Of a stretch of 50,330 nt of DNA, positions 1-9,562 are shown one piece after another. The position numbers and the translations under genes are program-made. The stretch is from assembly GCA_938039915.1 (NCBI GenBank), contig CALHUA010000023.1, forward strand, positions 1 through 50,330, given 5' to 3'. Numbering within the stretch: the first letter of the stretch is position 1; every line of letters starts with the position of its first letter. The notes below the pieces were generated by a model. The model saw nothing but the letters and a program-made list of their open reading frames with translations. It made no database searches and had not been told where the DNA came from. Source of the DNA: an uncultured Anderseniella sp. (GTDB lineage: Bacteria; Pseudomonadota; Alphaproteobacteria; Rhizobiales; Aestuariivirgaceae).

Positions 1-156
1 CGACGCCGTCTCGGCGGGCTTGATGTTGACGGTCTGTGAACCTGAAGACAGTGACGTCAGCGCCGATGGATCATCCTGCCAGCCCTGATAACTGAGGGCC
101 ATCAAGCCGCCCGCACAAAGCACTGCAAGTGAACTGAATAATACAAGAGGCTTCAT
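1..156 (-). CDS. 5' part of an unidentified exported or membrane-anchored protein
   Basis: The start codon lies at 154-156 on the minus strand and the gene runs off the left edge, so only the first 52 codons are visible. The start is supported by an AGGAA ribosome-binding site about 6 bases upstream. The N-terminus begins MKPLVLFSSL and continues with a hydrophobic stretch of about 18 residues. This could be a Sec signal peptide or a single membrane anchor. A cysteine occurs inside it (AVLCAGG) but the residue before it is leucine, so it is a poor lipobox. After it comes a polar serine- and threonine-rich segment. No family can be recognised from this fragment. Confidence 0.6.
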   Translation of the reverse strand, partial: MKPLVLFSSLAVLCAGGLMALSYQGWQDDPSALTSLSSGSQTVNIKPAETAS

Positions 157-460
157 TTTCGTTCCTGTCGCTGGATCAGGGCGATATCCGGTTGAAACAC
201 CAAAAATTCACAAACCTGATCACTTCCAAATTGTCAGAGCCAACTTACGGGTTCCGTGAACCCATGCCACTCCGGTGTTCGCATTGAGAACATAGTCCGC
301 GTACAAGATTGGTGCAATCTTTGCCTGACTGCATTTTCCCCATGATAAAGCCAGACCCGGATGATGTCATCCCCTCTGAAGGATGACAAAAAGACCACGA
401 CCTCTAATTACGCCACGCAGTGCTTGACGCCAGCCCCTCGGCCTGTGACACAATGGTCGT
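157..460. other. Intergenic region with two short inverted repeats and a divergent promoter zone
   Basis: This spacer of about 300 bases lies between the divergent gene at 1-156 and the LOG gene at 461. It contains a perfect inverted repeat GGGTTC-CGT-GAACCC at 249-263. About 10 bases further on lies a looser one, TGTTC-N7-GAACA. Both share a GTTC/GAAC core, so they could be operators of one regulator, but this is only inference. A GGATGA/TCATCC-rich stretch lies near 360-387. The right end carries the likely promoter of the next gene. No open frame that looks coding is seen. Confidence 0.35.
424..454 (+). promoter_or_regulatory. Predicted sigma-70-type promoter that may give a leaderless mRNA
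   Basis: TTGACG at 424-429 and CACAAT at 449-454 are separated by 19 bases. A start point 6-7 bases after the -10 element would fall on or next to the ATG at 461. No purine-rich ribosome-binding site precedes that ATG, which fits a leaderless or nearly leaderless transcript. The spacer is longer than the 17-base optimum and the -10 matches the consensus only partly. Confidence 0.35.
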
Positions 461-1081
461 ATGAAAGTGAATCGTTTTCCCGAAACTAATCTGTCTTTGT
501 GCGTTTATTGCGGCTCCGGCGAAGGCCGCAGCCCGTCCTACATGCAGGCAGCGCGCGACCTCGGATCATCCATGGCTGAACACAGTGTCGGGCTGGTCTA
601 TGGCGGAGGTGGCATTGGCCTCATGGGGGAAGTGGCGCGCACTGTCATTGCCGGCAACGCCCATGTGACGGGCATCATTCCGAAGTTTCTGATGAAGCGC
701 GAACGCATGCTTGAAGACGGCGGTCATGAACTGCTGATCGTTGACGACATGCACGAGCGCAAAATGATGATGTTTGAACGGGCATCCGGCTTTGTTGCCC
801 TGCCCGGCGGCATCGGCACGCTGGAAGAACTGGTTGAGATTGCAACCTGGGCACAACTCGGTCGGCACAAGAAACCGATCATCGTTGCCAACATAGACAA
901 CTACTGGGAACCGCTTCTGACCCTGGTTTCCCACATGGAGGAAGAACAGTTCATCCGCGAAGGCCTGGAAGTGCACTTCGAGGTGGTCGATCGGGCCAAA
1001 GACATCGTACCTGCGTTCCTCGACCGTCTGGCAACCGCAGGTGCCGCGCCCGACGACAGCGAGATTACCGAGCTGTTTTAA
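461..1081 (+). CDS. LOG-family protein (TIGR00730, nucleoside 5'-monophosphate phosphoribohydrolase type)
   Basis: This cytosolic Rossmann-fold protein has 206 residues, the usual length for bacterial members of the LOG (lysine decarboxylase-like) family. It has the glycine-rich GGGGIGLMG loop at residues 48-56 and the family signature PGGIGTLEE at 115-123. MHERK at 98-102 is also typical. Characterised members remove ribose 5'-phosphate from cytokinin nucleotides or act on AMP; older annotations as lysine decarboxylases are misleading. The actual substrate here cannot be read from the sequence. The gene is convergent with the EamA transporter at 1078 and the two stop codons share the TTAA at 1078-1081. 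The start has no clear ribosome-binding site but sits at the expected start point of the upstream promoter. Confidence 0.9.
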   Translation: MKVNRFPETNLSLCVYCGSGEGRSPSYMQAARDLGSSMAEHSVGLVYGGGGIGLMGEVARTVIAGNAHVTGIIPKFLMKRERMLEDGGHELLIVDDMHERKMMMFERASGFVALPGGIGTLEELVEIATWAQLGRHKKPIIVANIDNYWEPLLTLVSHMEEEQFIREGLEVHFEVVDRAKDIVPAFLDRLATAGAAPDDSEITELF

Positions 1082-1959
1082 CCGGACCTGGCCTTGCTGG
1101 CGACCAGCACTCCGGCACCCGCCAGCACCATGCCGACCCACGCCAGTGGCGGCATTGCCTCACCCAGCACGAACCACGCCAGCAGTGACGCAACCGGTGG
1201 CACCATAAACAGCAGCGCTGACACGCGGCTGACTTCGCCCTGCCTGATCATGTAAAGCAGCAGCGATATGGCAATGATGGAATTGCCGATGACAAGGTAA
1301 GCCAGGGACCACAAAAGCTCGGGCGTGAAATTCACCTGCATTGTTTCGCGGAAGTAGGCAATTGGCGCGATGACCACGAAGCCGACGGCGAACTGCACCA
1401 AGCTGGCGGTGATCGGGTGCTGGTTCAGCCCGAAGCGCTTTTCGTATATCGACCCTGCCGACATGGCGACCAATCCGATGACCGCGAACACGACGCCAAT
1501 ATAGGAAGACGTGGAGATTTCCTGCCGCGATCCAATCACCATGACAGCACCTGCAAGGCCAAGCGCCAGCCCGACCCAGCGATAGCGTGATACCATTTCG
1601 CTGACAATGTAGGGCGCAGCAATCGCTACCAGGATCGGCTGCAGAGACACGATCAGAGCCACGCCACCGGCTGACAAGCCGTCGGCAAAGGCAAGATACG
1701 TCATGCCGAAATAGACCGCCTGCATGAGCAAACCCGTCATGGCCAGATGAAACCAGTTGATCGGCTGCTGCGGAACCCGCGGCCTGACAATGACGAACAG
1801 CGGTATCATCAGGCCCAGCACACAGGCATAACGCAGCGCCAGAAACGTCATGGGCTCTGCGTACTGCAAGCCCAGCTTGGCGAAGGTGTACCCGCCCGAC
1901 CACAAAAGCAGGAACAGGAATGGAGCCAGGCTGATCGCCCACATGCGCAACGCGCTCAT
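1078..1959 (-). CDS. EamA/DMT-family transporter
   Basis: The product is 293 residues with about ten hydrophobic helices arranged as two EamA repeats, as is standard for the drug/metabolite transporter superfamily. The N-terminus contains FLLLWSGGYTFAKLGL, typical of the first EamA helix. Inner-membrane proteins of this family usually export amino acids or other metabolites, but the substrate cannot be predicted. Its start overlaps the stop of rarD by ATGA (1956-1959), so the two are probably translationally coupled and could act together. It is the last gene of the minus-strand cluster beginning at cysS. Its stop shares TTAA with the convergent LOG gene, leaving no room for a separate terminator. 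Confidence 0.9.
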   Translation of the reverse strand: MSALRMWAISLAPFLFLLLWSGGYTFAKLGLQYAEPMTFLALRYACVLGLMIPLFVIVRPRVPQQPINWFHLAMTGLLMQAVYFGMTYLAFADGLSAGGVALIVSLQPILVAIAAPYIVSEMVSRYRWVGLALGLAGAVMVIGSRQEISTSSYIGVVFAVIGLVAMSAGSIYEKRFGLNQHPITASLVQFAVGFVVIAPIAYFRETMQVNFTPELLWSLAYLVIGNSIIAISLLLYMIRQGEVSRVSALLFMVPPVASLLAWFVLGEAMPPLAWVGMVLAGAGVLVASKARSG

Positions 1960-2861
1960 GATGCCACCGGTTGGCGCAGGCTGGAAAAAGAATACAGGGC
2001 CAGGGCTGTCCAGATGAAACCGAAAGTAACAAGCTGCGCCTGCTGCATGGGTTCATGGAGAATAAACACGGCGGTCAGAAACAACATGGACGGTGCGATG
2101 TATTGCAAAAGACCAAGGGTCGAGAAGCGAATCCGGCGGGCAGCGGTTGCAAAAAACATCAACGGCAATGCCGTCATGGGACCACATGCCAGCAACAACG
2201 CCGTGGTGTTCCAGTCACTGCCAAATGCCAGCGGGCCCTTCATTCCAAGCCAACTCACCACGGCAAGACCGAGCACTGACAGGATGCAGCTCTCCACGAA
2301 AAAGCCCTGCACCGGCCCGACATCGATAGTCTTGCGCAGAAATCCATAAGCGGAAAACGCAGCGCCCAAAAGCAGCGACAGCCATGGAAACGCGCCAAGC
2401 GCCCAGGTCTGATAGGCAACCCCTGTCGCAGCCAGTCCGATGGCCACGATCTGCAAACCCGTCATCTTCTCGCGCAGTACCAGATATCCCACAGCCACGT
2501 TGAGCAACGGATTGATATAGAAGGCAAGCGACGTTTCCAGAGCCCGCCCGACGGCCACGGCCCAGACAAACACGCCCCAGGAAATGGTCACCAGAAGTGT
2601 CGTCAGGCACATGAGCCCCAGAAGTTTCGGGGTCTTTGCCACGCGCAGCACATCCTGGGTGCGGCCCATGGCCAACATGACGGCTGCTGCAATGGGAATT
2701 GACCAGAAGGCCCGGTGTGCCACGACCTCAAGCGCATTCACATGGGCCAGCAGCGCAAAAAATGCCGCATAGGTTCCCCACATCAGATAGGCAATCAACG
2801 CGCATATGATGCCGTTCCGGGTGGTATCGGCATCATCAGGTGTGGAGGTTACAGACGTCAT
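1956..2861 (-). CDS. rarD: EamA-family transporter RarD
   Basis: This inner-membrane protein has 301 residues and about ten helices. The early segment with IICALIAYLMWGTYAAFF, followed by VVAHRAFWS, is characteristic of the RarD subgroup (TIGR00688) of the DMT superfamily, as are the AVGRALETSLAFYINPLLNV stretch and the LREKM motif in the middle. The physiological substrate of RarD is not established. I chose the ATG at 2861 (MTSVTSTPDD) because an open frame continuing upstream would only add a proline- and cysteine-rich segment unlike the family. It lies 67 bases after the MFS gene and overlaps the following EamA gene by ATGA. Confidence 0.88.
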   Translation of the reverse strand: MTSVTSTPDDADTTRNGIICALIAYLMWGTYAAFFALLAHVNALEVVAHRAFWSIPIAAAVMLAMGRTQDVLRVAKTPKLLGLMCLTTLLVTISWGVFVWAVAVGRALETSLAFYINPLLNVAVGYLVLREKMTGLQIVAIGLAATGVAYQTWALGAFPWLSLLLGAAFSAYGFLRKTIDVGPVQGFFVESCILSVLGLAVVSWLGMKGPLAFGSDWNTTALLLACGPMTALPLMFFATAARRIRFSTLGLLQYIAPSMLFLTAVFILHEPMQQAQLVTFGFIWTALALYSFSSLRQPVAS

Positions 2862-2928
2862 GACGCAGCGACTATTGCCCACTGTGAACACGCGGCGCAA
2901 TGCGTGCCCGCGCATAGGGATACAATCC

Positions 2929-4128
2929 TCACTGCATGGCTCCGGCCCGCTCGCGCAGTGGCCACATTGCGAGGATGCCCAGCGCGGGACCGACAGCCAG
3001 AACAGTGAGTGTCGCCTGCCAGCCAACCTGTGCGGCAAGCACGGGGGCCAGTTGAACGGTTACGAATGTCAGCAGAAATCCGAGTGCGGTCTGAAACGTC
3101 ATCAGGCTACCGGCAAGCTGCGGTGGGGCTGCATCGGCCACCAGCGCTGAAAACTGCGCCGAATCCGGAATGATCGTGATCCCCCACACAATGAACAGAA
3201 CAACGGTTAGCCACCACGGACCGCCAAAACTTGCTGCCGTTGCCAGCCCGGCAACAAACGAACCTGCCATGGCAATCAAGGCGACATTTGCCTTGCCGAT
3301 GCGATCAGCAGCCCGCCCGGCCCAGATGCATGCCAGTGCACCCAGGGCAATCGCCAGAAACGCCGTCAGGCTTGCCAGCCGGTTGGCCACCTCAACCTCC
3401 AGCGTGACAGAAAAGGATGCGGCCGCGGCGACCGGCAGCCAGGCCCACATGGCATACAGTTCCCACATGTGGCCAAGATAACCGCCATAGGCACGCCGAA
3501 TGCGCTTGTCGGTCCACGCAAGCGTAATGGATCGGGCAGAAAACGCCGGCGCGCGCGCATGGTGCGGACCAAGGCCAGTCCCCAGTACAAATGCTCCACC
3601 GAGAAAGGCTGCAATGGACGTGGAATACACTGCGACCCGCCAGTCGGCTCCCCCCAGCAGCGTTGCCAGATGCGGAAGCGAAGACCCGAACGTAAGCGCG
3701 CCAACCAGGATGGCCACCAGCAGCCCGCGATCTTTCAAGCCCCAGCCTGCGGCTATTTTCATGCCGACCGGATAAACCCCTGCGAGCATGATCCCGGTGA
3801 TCAGCCGCAGCAGCACTGCAACCGGACTTGCCGGCGAAACAATGACAAGGCCAAGATTGGCGATCGCTGCAACACAGGCACTAAGCGCCAGTACACGGCG
3901 CGGATCAAACCGATCGGCAATTCCCAGAAACGCCGAGACAAACGCCCCGACCACAAACCCCAACTGCACCGCGCTGGACAGTGCCGCCTGCTGGCCCGGG
4001 CTCATGGCAACCTCTGCCATCATGCCGGGCAGCGTCGCCGATGACACGAACCACAGGCTGATGGCAGCCACTTCCGCCACAACCAGGAATGTCATGGAGC
4101 GCAGTTTGGGCGGTGAAGAGGTCAACAC
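2929..4128 (-). CDS. MFS transporter
   Basis: The product has 399 residues and about twelve hydrophobic helices. This inner-membrane carrier of the major facilitator superfamily has the inter-helix 2/3 segment GIADRFDPRR, matching the G-x-x-x-D-R-x-G-R-R-type loop. The second half contains the related AGRAADRIGKANVAL. The likely start is GTG at 4128, preceded at close range by AGGGGA; TTG at 4125 is an alternative. The gene lies 33 bases downstream of cimA in the same direction. Its substrate cannot be predicted. Being next to an isoleucine-pathway gene and two DMT exporters suggests metabolite export or uptake, which is inference from context only. Confidence 0.88.
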   Translation of the reverse strand: MLTSSPPKLRSMTFLVVAEVAAISLWFVSSATLPGMMAEVAMSPGQQAALSSAVQLGFVVGAFVSAFLGIADRFDPRRVLALSACVAAIANLGLVIVSPASPVAVLLRLITGIMLAGVYPVGMKIAAGWGLKDRGLLVAILVGALTFGSSLPHLATLLGGADWRVAVYSTSIAAFLGGAFVLGTGLGPHHARAPAFSARSITLAWTDKRIRRAYGGYLGHMWELYAMWAWLPVAAAASFSVTLEVEVANRLASLTAFLAIALGALACIWAGRAADRIGKANVALIAMAGSFVAGLATAASFGGPWWLTVVLFIVWGITIIPDSAQFSALVADAAPPQLAGSLMTFQTALGFLLTFVTVQLAPVLAAQVGWQATLTVLAVGPALGILAMWPLRERAGAMQ

Positions 4129-4161
4129 CTGTCCCCTGCACTGTGAAGAAGCGTCCTCATT

Positions 4162-5760
4162 TCACAGGACCGCCCCTTCCTTGACCAGCTTGTAGGTGAC
4201 GCTGTCCAGCAGCGCTTCGAACGAGGCATCTACAATATTGGGCGATACGCCAATGGTGAACCAGCGCTCGCCGGTCCTGTCGCGGCTTTCTATCAGAACA
4301 CGGGTTATCGCGCCGGTGCCGCCATTGAGAATACGCACCTTGTAGTCGACCAGTTCCAGGTCCTCGATAAGCACCTGGAACTTTCCGAGATCCTTGCGCA
4401 ACGCAGTGTCCAGGGCATTGATCGGGCCATTGCCCTCGCCGACCGACATGATGCGTTTGCCGTCGATGATGGTCTTGACCACCGCCTCGGCCACCGATGT
4501 CTCTTCGCCTTTCGCATTGTGGCGATGTTCGACGGACACCCGGAAAGACTCCACCTCGAAGAAGTTCGTCACCGATCCCAGCGCGCGCTGGGCCAATATC
4601 TGAAAAGAGGCCGGCGCGGCATCATAGGCATAGCCTGCCGTTTCGCGTTCCTTGACTTCACGCAGCAGCGTGTCCAGGCGCGGATCTGCCTTGTCGACAC
4701 TGATACCGGCACGCTCTATTTCGGAAATCAGGTTGGACTTGCCGGCCTGATCCGACACCAGAACCCGGCGAATGTTGCCGATTGTGCGCGGCGGCACGTG
4801 CTCATAGGTCTCCGGCTCCTTCAGCAAGGCGGATGCATGAATGCCAGCCTTGGTGGCGAAGGCGCTTTCACCCACATAAGGTGCCTGCCGGTCAGGTGCC
4901 CGGTTGAGCAGTTCATCAAAGGCGCGCGAGACATGGGTCAACCGCTCAAGTCCGTGCTCGGTGACACCGGTCTGGACCAGGTCAGCGTAGGCCGGTTTCA
5001 GCATCAGGGTGGGGATCAGGGAAACCAGGTTGGCGTTGCCACAGCGCTCGCCAATGCCGTTGAGCGTGCCCTGTATCTGGCGCGCGCCTGCCCTCACGGC
5101 AGCAAGCGAGTTGGCCACCGCCTGTTCGGTATCATTGTGTGCATGGATGCCGAGATGCGAACCGGGAACCTGTTCGCAGACGGCCTGGACGATCTGTTCG
5201 ACCTCATGGGGCAATGTGCCGCCATTGGTGTCACACAGGATGACCCAGCGTGCACCTGCATCATGGGCCGCTCGGGCGCAAGCAAGCGCGTAGGCCGGGT
5301 TTGCCTTGTAGCCATCAAAGAAGTGCTCACAGTCGACCATGGCCTGCTTGCCGGCGGTAATGGCGGCAGCGACGCTGTCAGAAATGCACGCCAGGTTTTC
5401 ATCATTGCTGGTCTTCAGCGCAACTTCGACATGATAGTCCCACGACTTGGCGACAAAGCAGACAGCATCTGATTTCGCCTGCAACAGGTCCTGAAGGCCG
5501 GGATCGTTGGACGCCGATCTGCCCGGGCGACGCGTCATGCCAAAAGCGGCAAATGACGCTTTCATGTCGCGCGGCTCGGCAAACAGGGCCGTATCAGTCT
5601 GGTTGGCACCGGGATAGCCGCCTTCAATGCAGTCCACACCCAGTTCGTCCAGCATGGCAATGATGGCCAGCTTGTCTTCCAGCGAAAAATCAATACCAGG
5701 CGTCTGCGCCCCGTCGCGCAGCGTCGTGTCATAGAGGTAAAGCCGTTCGGGCGTACTCAT
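4162..5760 (-). CDS. cimA: (R)-citramalate synthase
   Basis: The enzyme condenses pyruvate with acetyl-CoA to (R)-citramalate, feeding 2-oxobutanoate and isoleucine synthesis without threonine deaminase. The product is 532 residues, the length of TIGR00977-type CimA. The TIM barrel begins with [13 protein letters not shown] (Asp-11, Arg-16 region). The metal-binding HAHND lies near residue 203. The C-terminal LeuA dimer or regulatory domain covers roughly residues 390-530. The start at 5760 is fixed by an ATGA overlap with the cysS stop. Some members act as isopropylmalate-synthase-like enzymes with other 2-oxoacids, so the exact substrate is inferred from overall resemblance. Confidence 0.9.
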   Translation of the reverse strand: MSTPERLYLYDTTLRDGAQTPGIDFSLEDKLAIIAMLDELGVDCIEGGYPGANQTDTALFAEPRDMKASFAAFGMTRRPGRSASNDPGLQDLLQAKSDAVCFVAKSWDYHVEVALKTSNDENLACISDSVAAAITAGKQAMVDCEHFFDGYKANPAYALACARAAHDAGARWVILCDTNGGTLPHEVEQIVQAVCEQVPGSHLGIHAHNDTEQAVANSLAAVRAGARQIQGTLNGIGERCGNANLVSLIPTLMLKPAYADLVQTGVTEHGLERLTHVSRAFDELLNRAPDRQAPYVGESAFATKAGIHASALLKEPETYEHVPPRTIGNIRRVLVSDQAGKSNLISEIERAGISVDKADPRLDTLLREVKERETAGYAYDAAPASFQILAQRALGSVTNFFEVESFRVSVEHRHNAKGEETSVAEAVVKTIIDGKRIMSVGEGNGPINALDTALRKDLGKFQVLIEDLELVDYKVRILNGGTGAITRVLIESRDRTGERWFTIGVSPNIVDASFEALLDSVTYKLVKEGAVL

Positions 5761-7085
5761 CGCTTCAGTTCCCAACTTGTCTGGCGTTGGCCGGTTTCTG
5801 CGTCTTTGGAATCCTTGAGTTGAATGCCCTGTGCCGTCAGTTCATCGCGAATACGGTCGGCTTCGGCAAAGTCTTTGTTCCTGAAGGCTTCAAGGCGCAA
5901 GGCGATGCCGGCTTCTATCACAGCTTCATTTACCTGGCTGGCGCGCGGATCGCGCAAGTCACCGGCAAACCCCAGAGCGGCAAGGTTCGACGCACGTTCA
6001 GTCTCGTTCATCTGATGCAGTGCCGCGATGGCGCGCGGCGTGTTCATGTCATCCAGCAATGCGTCGAGCACTTCACCGGTCATGGCAGGTTCAGCGTCTG
6101 CCGGAGATGCCTTGGCATACCAGCCGACCAGCACGTCCCAGCTTTCCTGAACCGACTTTTCCGTCCAGTCGATGGGCTGGCGGTAGTGGGTGCGCAGCAT
6201 GTTGAACCGCAAGACTTCCCCGGGCCATTTCTGCAGCAACTCGTTGATGGTGATGAAGTTGCCCTCACTTTTCGACATCTTCCTGCCTTCGACCTGCAGG
6301 AAGCCGTTATGCATCCAGACATTGGCCATGACATCCGTGCCATGTGCACAGCGCGACTGCGCGATTTCGTTTTCATGGTGGGGGAACTGCAGGTCGATGC
6401 CGCCGCCGTGTATGTCAAACACTTCACCCAGATGTTCTTTCGCCATGGCGGAGCATTCGATATGCCAGCCCGGCCGACCCCTGCCCCACGGACTGTCCCA
6501 GCCCGGCGTTTCATCATCAGACGGTTTCCACAATACGAAGTCGGTCGGATCCTTCTTGTACGACGCCACCTCGACGCGCGCGCCTGCAACCATTTCGTCC
6601 AGGGAGCGGCGCGACAGAGCGCCATAATCCTTCATTGACGGCGTGTTGAACAGCACATGGCCATCGGCCTCGTAGGCATTGCCCTTGGCAATCAGCACCT
6701 TGATCATCTCGACCATTTGCGGGATGTGGCCGGTGCAGGTCGGTTCAACATCGGGCTGCAAAACCCCAAGCGCTGCAATGTCTTCGTGAAACTGCCTCGT
6801 GGTGCGCTCTGTTACATGAGATATCGACACACCTTCTTCCTTGGCGCGCGCATTGATCTTGTCGTCAACGTCGGTGATGTTGCGGACATATTTCACATGG
6901 TCCTCGCCATAGACATGGCGCAACAGCCGGTAGAGCACGTCAAACACGATGATCGGGCGTGCATTGCCGATGTGGGCAAAATCATAGACCGTCGGCCCGC
7001 ACACATACATGCGCACGTTTGCCGGATCGATCGGCTGAAACACCTGCTTGGCTTTGGTCAGTGAGTTGTAGAGCGTCAGTTCCAT
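5757..7085 (-). CDS. cysS: Cysteine--tRNA ligase
   Basis: This class I aminoacyl-tRNA synthetase charges tRNA-Cys. It has 442 residues, slightly short of the usual 460. The zinc and cysteine-binding motif [19 protein letters not shown] contains Cys-29 and the HIGH-type HIGN at 38-41. Further zinc ligands lie in [10 protein letters not shown] and [11 protein letters not shown]. The KMSKSEGN loop is near residue 267. The C-terminal DALR-type region is compact. It is the first gene of the minus-strand cluster and overlaps cimA by 4 bases, so tRNA charging and branched-chain precursor synthesis are probably co-transcribed. Confidence 0.97.
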   Translation of the reverse strand: MELTLYNSLTKAKQVFQPIDPANVRMYVCGPTVYDFAHIGNARPIIVFDVLYRLLRHVYGEDHVKYVRNITDVDDKINARAKEEGVSISHVTERTTRQFHEDIAALGVLQPDVEPTCTGHIPQMVEMIKVLIAKGNAYEADGHVLFNTPSMKDYGALSRRSLDEMVAGARVEVASYKKDPTDFVLWKPSDDETPGWDSPWGRGRPGWHIECSAMAKEHLGEVFDIHGGGIDLQFPHHENEIAQSRCAHGTDVMANVWMHNGFLQVEGRKMSKSEGNFITINELLQKWPGEVLRFNMLRTHYRQPIDWTEKSVQESWDVLVGWYAKASPADAEPAMTGEVLDALLDDMNTPRAIAALHQMNETERASNLAALGFAGDLRDPRASQVNEAVIEAGIALRLEAFRNKDFAEADRIRDELTAQGIQLKDSKDAETGQRQTSWELKR

Positions 7086-7354
7086 GAGGCTTGTACCCTT
7101 GAGGCCACGCTGGCCGGGGTTACTATTTTCTCATGTTTGGAAAAGCAGAACCGTTACCAGCGCAAGATTGCGACTAGTTGATAATAATCCGGCAAATGTT
7201 GCAGGTGGATTTACGAAGCGGTTGCATGGTGCGCAAAATGCGCGCGATCACAGCGCGCGTCAAGCCCATGACCCGATTTTGGTTATCCGGATATGATTAC
7301 AGTCACAAAACCGGTTTCCAACACAGTCCGAAACGCCTATACGCTGCAACGATC

Positions 7355-8227
7355 ATGACGACGCCTCCCCCCTCAAACCTGAAAGCGGCCTTCTGGATGG
7401 CCGGCTGGATCACCCTGATGCTGACCATGGCCGTGGTTGGCCGTGAGGTGACGCGCGAGATTGATGCGTTTCAGGTGATGGAGTTGCGCGCCCTGATCGG
7501 CATTGTGCTGATCTACCCGCTGGTGCACATGCACGGTGGCCTGAAATCCATGAAAACAGGGTATCCGGTTCGCCACCTCGGACGCAATATCGTGCACTAT
7601 GGCGCACAGTATTCCTGGTTTGTGGCCCTTGGCCTGATACCGCTGGCCCAGGTCATCTCCATCGAGTTCACCATGCCGATCTGGACAGCCATGCTTGCGG
7701 TTGTCTTCCTGGGTGAACGGATGAACGCCTGGAAGATCGCGGCGATTGTGTTCGGGATTGTGGGCGTATTGATCATCGTTCGTCCGGAAGCCGGCAGGAT
7801 TGAACCGGGCCAGGCATGGGCGTTGGCGTCGTCGGTGGGGTTTGCCATTTCGGTGGTCATGATCAAGGCCTTGACGCGCACCGACAGCGTGGTTCGCATC
7901 CTGTTCTGGATGTTGGTGATACAGTCAATAATCGGGGCCGTACCGGCCTACCTAGTGTGGCAACCGGTGCCGATGCACCTGTGGGGCTACGTGGTAGCCG
8001 TGGCGTTTTGCGGGACGTTTTCTCATTACTGCATGACCCGGGCCATGCTGCACGCCGATGCCACCGTTGTCGTGCCAATGGATTTCATTCGTGTTCCGGC
8101 GACCGCCATCATCGGCTGGCTGATTTATGCCGAAGGCATTGACGTGTTCATCGTGACCGGCGCGACACTCATCCTGCTGGGCAACCTGCTCAACCTGAAA
8201 CAGGCAGGTACGGCGCGGGTACGATAA
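7355..8227 (+). CDS. EamA/DMT-family transporter
   Basis: The product is 290 residues with about ten membrane helices in two EamA repeats. LGLIPLAQVISIEFTMPIW and the following LGERM are typical of the end of the first repeat in DMT exporters. The ATG at 7355 (MTTPPPSNLK) is preferred because the frame continues upstream only through a basic stretch without helices. No strong ribosome-binding site precedes it. The 269 bases upstream, shared with divergent cysS, carry no other gene. The substrate is unknown. It is not obviously linked to the CoA-transferase 76 bases downstream. Confidence 0.87.
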   Translation: MTTPPPSNLKAAFWMAGWITLMLTMAVVGREVTREIDAFQVMELRALIGIVLIYPLVHMHGGLKSMKTGYPVRHLGRNIVHYGAQYSWFVALGLIPLAQVISIEFTMPIWTAMLAVVFLGERMNAWKIAAIVFGIVGVLIIVRPEAGRIEPGQAWALASSVGFAISVVMIKALTRTDSVVRILFWMLVIQSIIGAVPAYLVWQPVPMHLWGYVVAVAFCGTFSHYCMTRAMLHADATVVVPMDFIRVPATAIIGWLIYAEGIDVFIVTGATLILLGNLLNLKQAGTARVR

Positions 8228-8263
8228 ACCGGTTGCGCGAGATTGCGGCTTGTGACGCAATGC

Positions 8264-8277
8264 CGGTGAAATCACCG
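8264..8277. repeat. Perfect short inverted repeat upstream of the CoA-transferase
   Basis: CGGTGA-AA-TCACCG is a perfect inverted repeat of two 6-base arms with a 2-base centre, 26 bases before the ATG at 8304. It lies between two same-strand genes and is not followed by a T-run, so an operator is more likely than a terminator. Repeats of this size also arise by chance. Confidence 0.3.
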
Positions 8278-8303
8278 ATAAAAAACACACGGGGATGCTA
8301 ATC

Positions 8304-9503
8304 ATGAAACCCTTTGAAGGTATCCGGGTACTGGACCTCACCCATGTGCTGGCCGGGCCGTTCTGTACTTATCAGCTTGGTGTTCTTGGTGCAGACGTGA
8401 TCAAGATCGAGCCGCCTGATGCCCCTGACATGACCCGTGAGGAAGGTGTTGTACCGGCGCTGAACGACACCGCCTATGGCACCTATTTCCAGGCCCAAAA
8501 TGCCGGCAAACGCGCCATCACTCTCAATCTGGAGGAAGAGGCCGGACGCGATGTGCTGCGCCGCCTGATAAAGACCGCGGATGTTCTTGTGCAGAATTAT
8601 GCCGGTGACGCACTGGAAGAGCTTGGGTTTGGATACGACGCCGCTTCGACAATCCAGCCAAAGCTTATCTACTGCACCCTGACCGGGTTTGGCCGGACCG
8701 GACCAAAGGCCAATCACCCGGCCTACGACGTGGTTATTCAGGCGTTTTCAGGGTTGATGAGCGCGAACGGCACACCAGAAACCGGACCTGTACGCGTCGG
8801 ACCTCCCATGGTGGACTACGGCACAGGTGCGCAAGCGGCACTGGCAATTTCCGCCGCCCTGCTGCAACGGGAAAAAACCGGAAGGGGCCAGCGCATTGAC
8901 GTATCCATGCTGGATGCCGCCCTGATGCTGATGAGTGCCAACGTGACCGACACGCTGACAACCGGCAAGCCGCCGCAACCACATGGCAACAATCATCCGA
9001 GCTATGCCGGCTACCGGACATTTGAAACGGCAGATGGCCTTCTTATGGTCGGCGCCTGGACAAACCGGCAACTGTCACGACTGTTCGAAGCGGTCGGTGA
9101 ACCGACACGGGCGGCGCACATATTGCAGGTGCCGCGTGCCCGAGTTGGCGACATGGCAGCAGATGACGCCGGCCTCATATCGGATCACCTGAAATCCCGC
9201 AGCGCAGAACATTGGGAAGCCGTGTTGAATGATGCACGCATACCGGCTGCCCGGGTACGCACGCTGGACGAGGCGCTGGCGCACGAACAGGTCGGGTCCC
9301 GCCGGGTCGTGCAGCAGGCAGGCCCTGCCCCGGCAGATACCGGTCCATCGGCGTTTCCGGTGGCTGCCTTTTCCTATGATCACGGTACGCCGGGTCTTGA
9401 TCGCCCGCCACCACATGTTGGCGAACACACCGACGAGGTGTTGACTGAACTGGGTTTCAGCCGCGCAGAAGTAGAAGCGCTCCGCGAAGCCGGTGCCCTT
9501 TAG
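8304..9503 (+). CDS. CaiB/BaiF family CoA-transferase
   Basis: This 399-residue enzyme belongs to the class III CoA-transferase family, which moves CoA between an acyl-CoA and a free acid through an aspartyl-CoA thioester. The N-terminus FEGIRVLDLTHVLAGPFCT and the LGADVIKIEPP segment are diagnostic. Asp-171 in VDYGTG occupies the place of the catalytic aspartate of formyl-CoA transferase. RVGPPMVDYGTG and the DVSMLDAAL stretch follow the usual order. ATG 8304 has a GGGGA ribosome-binding site 8 bases upstream, better than the ATG at 8295 that overlaps it. Substrates differ widely in this family (formate, oxalate, carnitine, succinate, bile acids) and are not evident here. Confidence 0.92.
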   Translation: MKPFEGIRVLDLTHVLAGPFCTYQLGVLGADVIKIEPPDAPDMTREEGVVPALNDTAYGTYFQAQNAGKRAITLNLEEEAGRDVLRRLIKTADVLVQNYAGDALEELGFGYDAASTIQPKLIYCTLTGFGRTGPKANHPAYDVVIQAFSGLMSANGTPETGPVRVGPPMVDYGTGAQAALAISAALLQREKTGRGQRIDVSMLDAALMLMSANVTDTLTTGKPPQPHGNNHPSYAGYRTFETADGLLMVGAWTNRQLSRLFEAVGEPTRAAHILQVPRARVGDMAADDAGLISDHLKSRSAEHWEAVLNDARIPAARVRTLDEALAHEQVGSRRVVQQAGPAPADTGPSAFPVAAFSYDHGTPGLDRPPPHVGEHTDEVLTELGFSRAEVEALREAGAL

Positions 9504-9562
9504 AAAGCCGCGTCATTTGAACACATTTCGATCACAAACCCGGCAGAGAGGGCAGAAAGCGA

